Assembly (NCBI GenBank): GCA_003117195.1
Contig: BDSI01000008.1
Coordinates: forward strand, 248,001 to 312,000
DNA from: Eudorina sp. 2006-703-Eu-15
Taxonomy: Eukaryota > Chlorophyta > Chlorophyceae > Chlamydomonadales > Volvocaceae
Direction: 5' to 3'
Length of the DNA: 64,000 nucleotides
The notes beneath the pieces are model-generated. The model saw only the letters and a program-made list of their open reading frames with translations, searched no databases and had not been told where the DNA came from. Position numbers and translations under genes: made by a program. Below are positions 48,001-64,000 of this stretch, piece by piece (position 1 is the first letter of the stretch; the number at the start of each line of letters is the position of its first letter).

Positions 48001-48854
48001 CCCAGCCGGGTGGAGTAGCTGTCCCTGCCTGCTGCCGCTTGCGCGCCCATCCGTGCCTGCAAAGGCGCGGCCGCCGCCATGCCTGCCGGTCCCAGTGGCG
48101 TGCCGCCTCCGAGGCGCAGGTTGTCCAGCTGGCGGCGGGTGCTGTCGGGCGTAGCGAAGAGCTGCCTGGGAGTGGCAGGCCTGAAGCTGCTCTGCGCGGG
48201 TGGGCCAGCGTGGTAATTGCCCTGGCCGTAGGGGCCGCGTACCGTTGAATCGGGCGCGATCATGCGGCCGACGGGCGGTTGTGCAGGCATTTGTGGTTGC
48301 TGGTAGCGCGCTGAATTCTGAGATGGTCGTCGCTGTCCCGGAGCTGCGGCTGCGACTGAGGCCGGTGCCTGTGCGACCAGGGGTTGAGCATGTGGTGCCG
48401 CGCTGTCGTGCTGGGCCTGCTGTGCGCTGTCCAGCTGTCGACCAGGAGGATGTTGCAGATCGTGCTGAGCTGAGACAGCTTGCATCTTGTCAGCTCCGCC
48501 GTTAGAAGCGGCTTGTTTTCTGGCCCGGAGAGGTGAGAATTCTCGGACCCTGGCAGCCATGTCAAAGCCGTAGGAGGCGTATGAAGGCTCCGCAGGCACG
48601 CGATCATGGATCGGAGCAGGACCTAGCAACGGCTCGACTGGTGGTCCGGCTGCAGGTGCTGCAGTTGTCTGTAACACGTTCAATCTGTCAGTTTCTGAAT
48701 TCCTGGGCTGATCTGCTCTTGCTGATTGCGGTACTCTCTGATCGACATTATCATCGGAATCATCTCGTCTGCGTTTGCTTCCACTCAGCGGGGTGGGAAT
48801 GCCTTTCTTCAGCCAACCAAGAGTCTGAGACCAAATTTTCGTGAACCCATCCAT
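42046..48854 (-). CDS. ULP1/SENP-type SUMO protease
   Basis: Eleven exons, in transcript order: 48854-47865, 47464-47336, 46971-46693, 46371-46288, 45561-45232, 44800-44522, 44027-43932, 43622-43551, 42912-42793, 42635-42562 and 42247-42046. These 2655 nt encode 884 residues with consistent phases. The C54 cysteine peptidase domain starts near residue 640 (VGVWLNDEVINLYMLLL, then HFFNSFFYNKLF, YNYANVRRWT). The triad is intact: His773 in KGVHWTC, Asp790 in YYDSL, Gln835 and Cys841 in KQLNGCDCGVF. Such enzymes mature SUMO or remove it from conjugates, mostly in or at the nucleus. The N-terminal third is Ala/Gln/Pro-rich with a basic KRRRDD near residue 28 (possible nuclear signal). Residues about 450-520 are charged coiled coil. 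An acidic DDDVLDLVSSDEEVEEEE near residue 575-592 fits a SUMO-interacting motif. Confidence 0.92.
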
Positions 48855-50165
48855 CGCGACGTTATCATCCGTTCAGGCCCATGCTGTAGGCTTCTGTCAA
48901 CTAGGATACTCCAGGCAAGCGAAGCAGAACACCAAGTTAGAACAAAACGCGGGAGTCGTACTTCCGCAACGCAGAAGATGTCTGATTTCTACCTGAGAAG
49001 AATTATAATTGATTCGTCCCAAAACTTGCGACCTGACTGCCACTGTGAGGAAGATTTCCAAACACAAACAGGAAAGCAAGGGCCACAAGCACGTCTTCAA
49101 CACCAATGGAGGGATTAACTGTAATGCTTATGGAAGTGTTCAAATGTAAAGCTTACGGAATCGCTCTGGACGTTGACCGACTCGGGCAATTCCGTACGCA
49201 AGCCCGGATTGGATTCCTGGCAAATATCCTGCGGCAGCATGGTTGGGATGCTGTAAGTGTTGAGCTCATGAGCGGGGTTATTCTGCGCACCACTAACGCC
49301 AGCTTTGCGTAAAGCGGTAGCCTACCCGTCATGGACGACGAGACAGCAGGTTGGGGACGTGCGCTGCATGTGCATCGTTGCACGTCGATCCGGAACTGAC
49401 ACTGGCCAATGGCCCCTACCTCATCCCTAACGGAAAGACCGCCGAAGCACTCCAAAGCAATCTCTCCCGGAAACGGGGGAGACGGGCATATGCAGTTGCG
49501 GAAGTCCGCGCCCGCACGCCAGCGCCGCGTAGCTTGGCGCTATAGCGATTGCACCTTGTGACGAAGGTCCGTGCGCTCAAGGTCAGCGTCCAATGGGTCC
49601 TCACTCCACAGCGCCCAGCGGGCAGGCAGGGCAGGTGGCCGCTGTGCCCGCCTCTCTGCGGCGACCTATCCTGACGGGCGGCAAATGCGCACACGCAAGG
49701 CGTCTCGAGGCTCGCCTCAGGGCCCATCCTACGAATTGATTGCTCCAAGAAACGTTTCTTAGGATCCTTCACCGTCCTGGGTGCTGTCCTATTAGTTACG
49801 GTGGCAGGGGTACCAACGTGCACAGCAACGTACGGCACGCTGCCACTGGCTGACTGGATACCGCCCACCATGAGGGGCCGGTACTGTTCTGCATAGGTAT
49901 GCCACAGGTGGGGGACAGACTCACTGAAATGGTTACCTGGTGGACCCGTGTCGCGACCGGGTGTTCCAACGTGCCCAGACTATACTCATGTAGCAGCCTG
50001 CGGGGCCGAAGCCCCTGCTGCCGTTTCCCCCCTTGGGCCTGAGCACGCGGGACTGTGAGCCGTGCCGTGCGGACGAGGCGCGCACCTGCCGACGGTTGGC
50101 GGTGTCGCAAATTGCCGAAAGGTGGTGAAGTCCACCATACGCACCCTGTGCGATCGTTGTCAATG

Positions 50166-50190
50166 ATGTTACAGTGGACCCCTAGCGGGT
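50166..50190 (+). repeat. ATGTTACAG module, copy 5
   Basis: ATGTTACAGTGGACCC followed by CTAGCGGGTCATCGG; the 3' extension matches copy 3 apart from a two- to three-base difference. Confidence 0.75.
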
Positions 50191-50995
50191 CATCGGTGGC
50201 AGACGCAGCCTCCTCAACACACACTGCAAAAACGAAACCGCGCCACCGTGGACAGATCGTTACGTACGATCGTTATGTACGTCAGGGTCACGTAGCCAGT
50301 CCTGTTACACCAGATATTTACAGAGATATTTACCATCAACCATTTGCACCAATGTCCCTAGCTAGGTTCTGCGGGTCCGGTACTGTGCCGTCCATTCATC
50401 CGTACACGTACGGACGTGCCGTCCAGAAGGCTGGTGATCACAACGTTCACCCAACCCCAGGCGTGGAATGAAGACATAAGCATACGGTACTACTACTACT
50501 ACTACATAAACATACGAGACTGGGCGGTTCGGGCGGGTTTCTCACTCTCAACATAAACACACGAAATCGCTTGTCACGAGGGCACGGCGTATCACCGACA
50601 TAGCAGTGCCGGGGCCGGAGAGATAATGAAGGAGCGCAACGGGCATGCAGCCCTACCTGCCTACCAGATGGGTCCGTCCGTCCGCCAGCGGCGGCTCCGC
50701 GCATCAGGCTCACCATGCAACGCGACGCCACGCAGCACTCAACACGCACTCACACGAATGCATGCATGCACGCACCGATCTCAGCAGATAGACCACAGAC
50801 GGCCATCTCGGGCCCGCGCCCCTGCGGTGTACATGTATGCGCTGTACATACATACATACACTTCAGGGAGGAGACCTAAGGAGTGCGCACTTCTCCCCTC
50901 CTGCGGTACGCGTGGGTAGTGCGCACACATACTGGTCCGGATAGTTCGGCAGCACATGAGGTGACTCAAGTCAGCCCATCAACTTGATAATACGG

Positions 50996-51050
50996 CCCTG
51001 CCCTGCCTAGGACCTTACGCCCCTGCCCTGCCTAGGACCTTACGCCCCTG
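50996..51050. repeat. perfect 25-bp tandem duplication
   Basis: Bases 50996-51020 are repeated exactly at 51021-51045, with the first five bases of a third unit following. Confidence 0.9.
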
Positions 51051-51753
51051 CAAAAGTGTGAGCTCAAGTTCCTGGTACCTGCCGCACGGCCCGGTGGTTG
51101 ATTGCCAACAAAAAACCTCCCCCCTGCTGCCCCCTGCCCCCTGCCCCCTTGCAACCGGTGTGACCAGCATGGGATGCGCACCGCCAAAGCGGCAGGTGAA
51201 GAGACCCAACCAGCCCATGAATCAGCAGCAACACTGCCGGGCATGTACGACACTGCGGGGATGACCCCCTCACACCGTCCGATGATTGACCCGAACTTGT
51301 TGCTGTGCCTGCGGCCCACAGCGACCTGGCCCAGGCGACCGGCTTCGGAGCTAACCAAGGAACGGACGCAGTTCACCGGAGTTGTTGCATGACCGCAAAC
51401 TCCATTTCGTTGCCGGCATCTGCTTCCCTCCTCTCCCGACGCAACAACCCAGTTCGGTTAGGACACGCGCAATCACCGCCTGAACAGAAACTCCTGCATT
51501 TTTGACGAACCTGCCATCCGGCGTTATGTTGTGACCCTGGGTCCCAACGTGGGTCGCAAACGCGGCTTCGCATAGACACACCCACCATCACACATGAGGG
51601 ATGGACACGCCTTGGGTGTGCCCGGCTTTGTTTCTGGGTTTCGGTTTCTAGGGTTTGGTTTTCTTGTTCAACACCCAGGTCAGGTCGGGACTGATATGGA
51701 TCCGATAAACCCACCATTGTCCTCCGGCGTCCCACCCCTCCCTCCCGCCCGCG

Positions 51754-63993
<12,240 letters not shown>

Positions 63994-64000
63994 GCTGGCG

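Larger units (their letters stand above)
48855..51753. other. spacer between the Jouberin and ULP1-like genes
   Basis: Same-strand neighbours: the 3' UTR of the Jouberin gene should occupy the right side and the ULP1 promoter the left. No exon chain is supported; a 68-codon plus-strand frame at 49106-49312 has no recognised relatives. It holds an ATGTTACAG module (50166-50190), a TAC microsatellite near 50485-50505 and a 25-bp tandem duplication (50996-51045). Confidence 0.5.

Noticed and set aside
49106..49312. 68-codon plus-strand frame in the ULP1-Jouberin spacer
   Set aside because: No homology, no neighbouring exons and no upstream promoter signal; cannot be told from chance.

Overview
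The window looks like nuclear DNA of a volvocine green alga (Volvox or a close relative). The evidence is GC-rich sequence, genes split into many short exons by GT-AG introns of about 100 to 950 bases, coding regions swollen by poly-Ala, poly-Gly and poly-Gln runs, abundant satellites inside introns, a plant/algal MGDG-type fatty acid desaturase, and a ciliary transition-zone gene next to land-plant-like PRC2 and MSH4 genes. There are no bacterial operons, CRISPR arrays or rRNA genes. The genus is inferred from style, not proven.

Layout. (1) 1-1159, + strand: last three exons of an unrecognised gene ending in a membrane segment. (2) 3921-13796, +: a very large Su(z)12/EMF2-type PRC2 subunit, with a C2H2 finger and a split VEFS box. 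(3) 16613-20930, +: a complete ten-exon Delta7/Delta9-type desaturase of the FAD5 class with all three histidine boxes and a likely plastid transit peptide. (4) 20931-26533: gene-poor, repeat-rich DNA ending in a 2.2-kb PIF/Harbinger-like DNA transposon whose transposase is internally deleted. (5) 26719-29865, +: a two-exon MYND-finger protein. (6) 32195-40642, +: a 19-exon MSH4 (meiotic MutS homologue) with an intact ATPase, one apparent GC-AG intron and a hAT-type MITE with an 8-bp target duplication in one intron. (7) 42046-48854, - strand: an 11-exon ULP1/SENP-type SUMO protease with an intact catalytic triad and a probable SUMO-interacting motif. (8) 51754-63993, -: a 20-exon Jouberin (AHI1) homologue with a long Gln/Pro-rich C-terminal tail and no visible SH3 domain.

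Exon models were built by hand. Phase is conserved at almost every junction and summed lengths are divisible by three, and alignment to remembered family members supports the joins. The 5' ends of the PRC2, MSH4 and Jouberin genes are the least certain parts. The genes are functionally unrelated (chromatin silencing, plastid lipid desaturation, meiotic crossing-over, SUMO removal, cilia), so this is an ordinary chromosomal neighbourhood and not a cluster.

The unexplained signals are the short dispersed ones. A 12-bp palindrome GACCCNNGGGTC occurs 19 times by eye in exons (all frames), introns and spacers. An over-used GTACGGC/GCCGTAC word is scattered throughout. A conserved ATGTTACAGYGGACCC module occurs at six loci on both strands, often beside TTATTATT.
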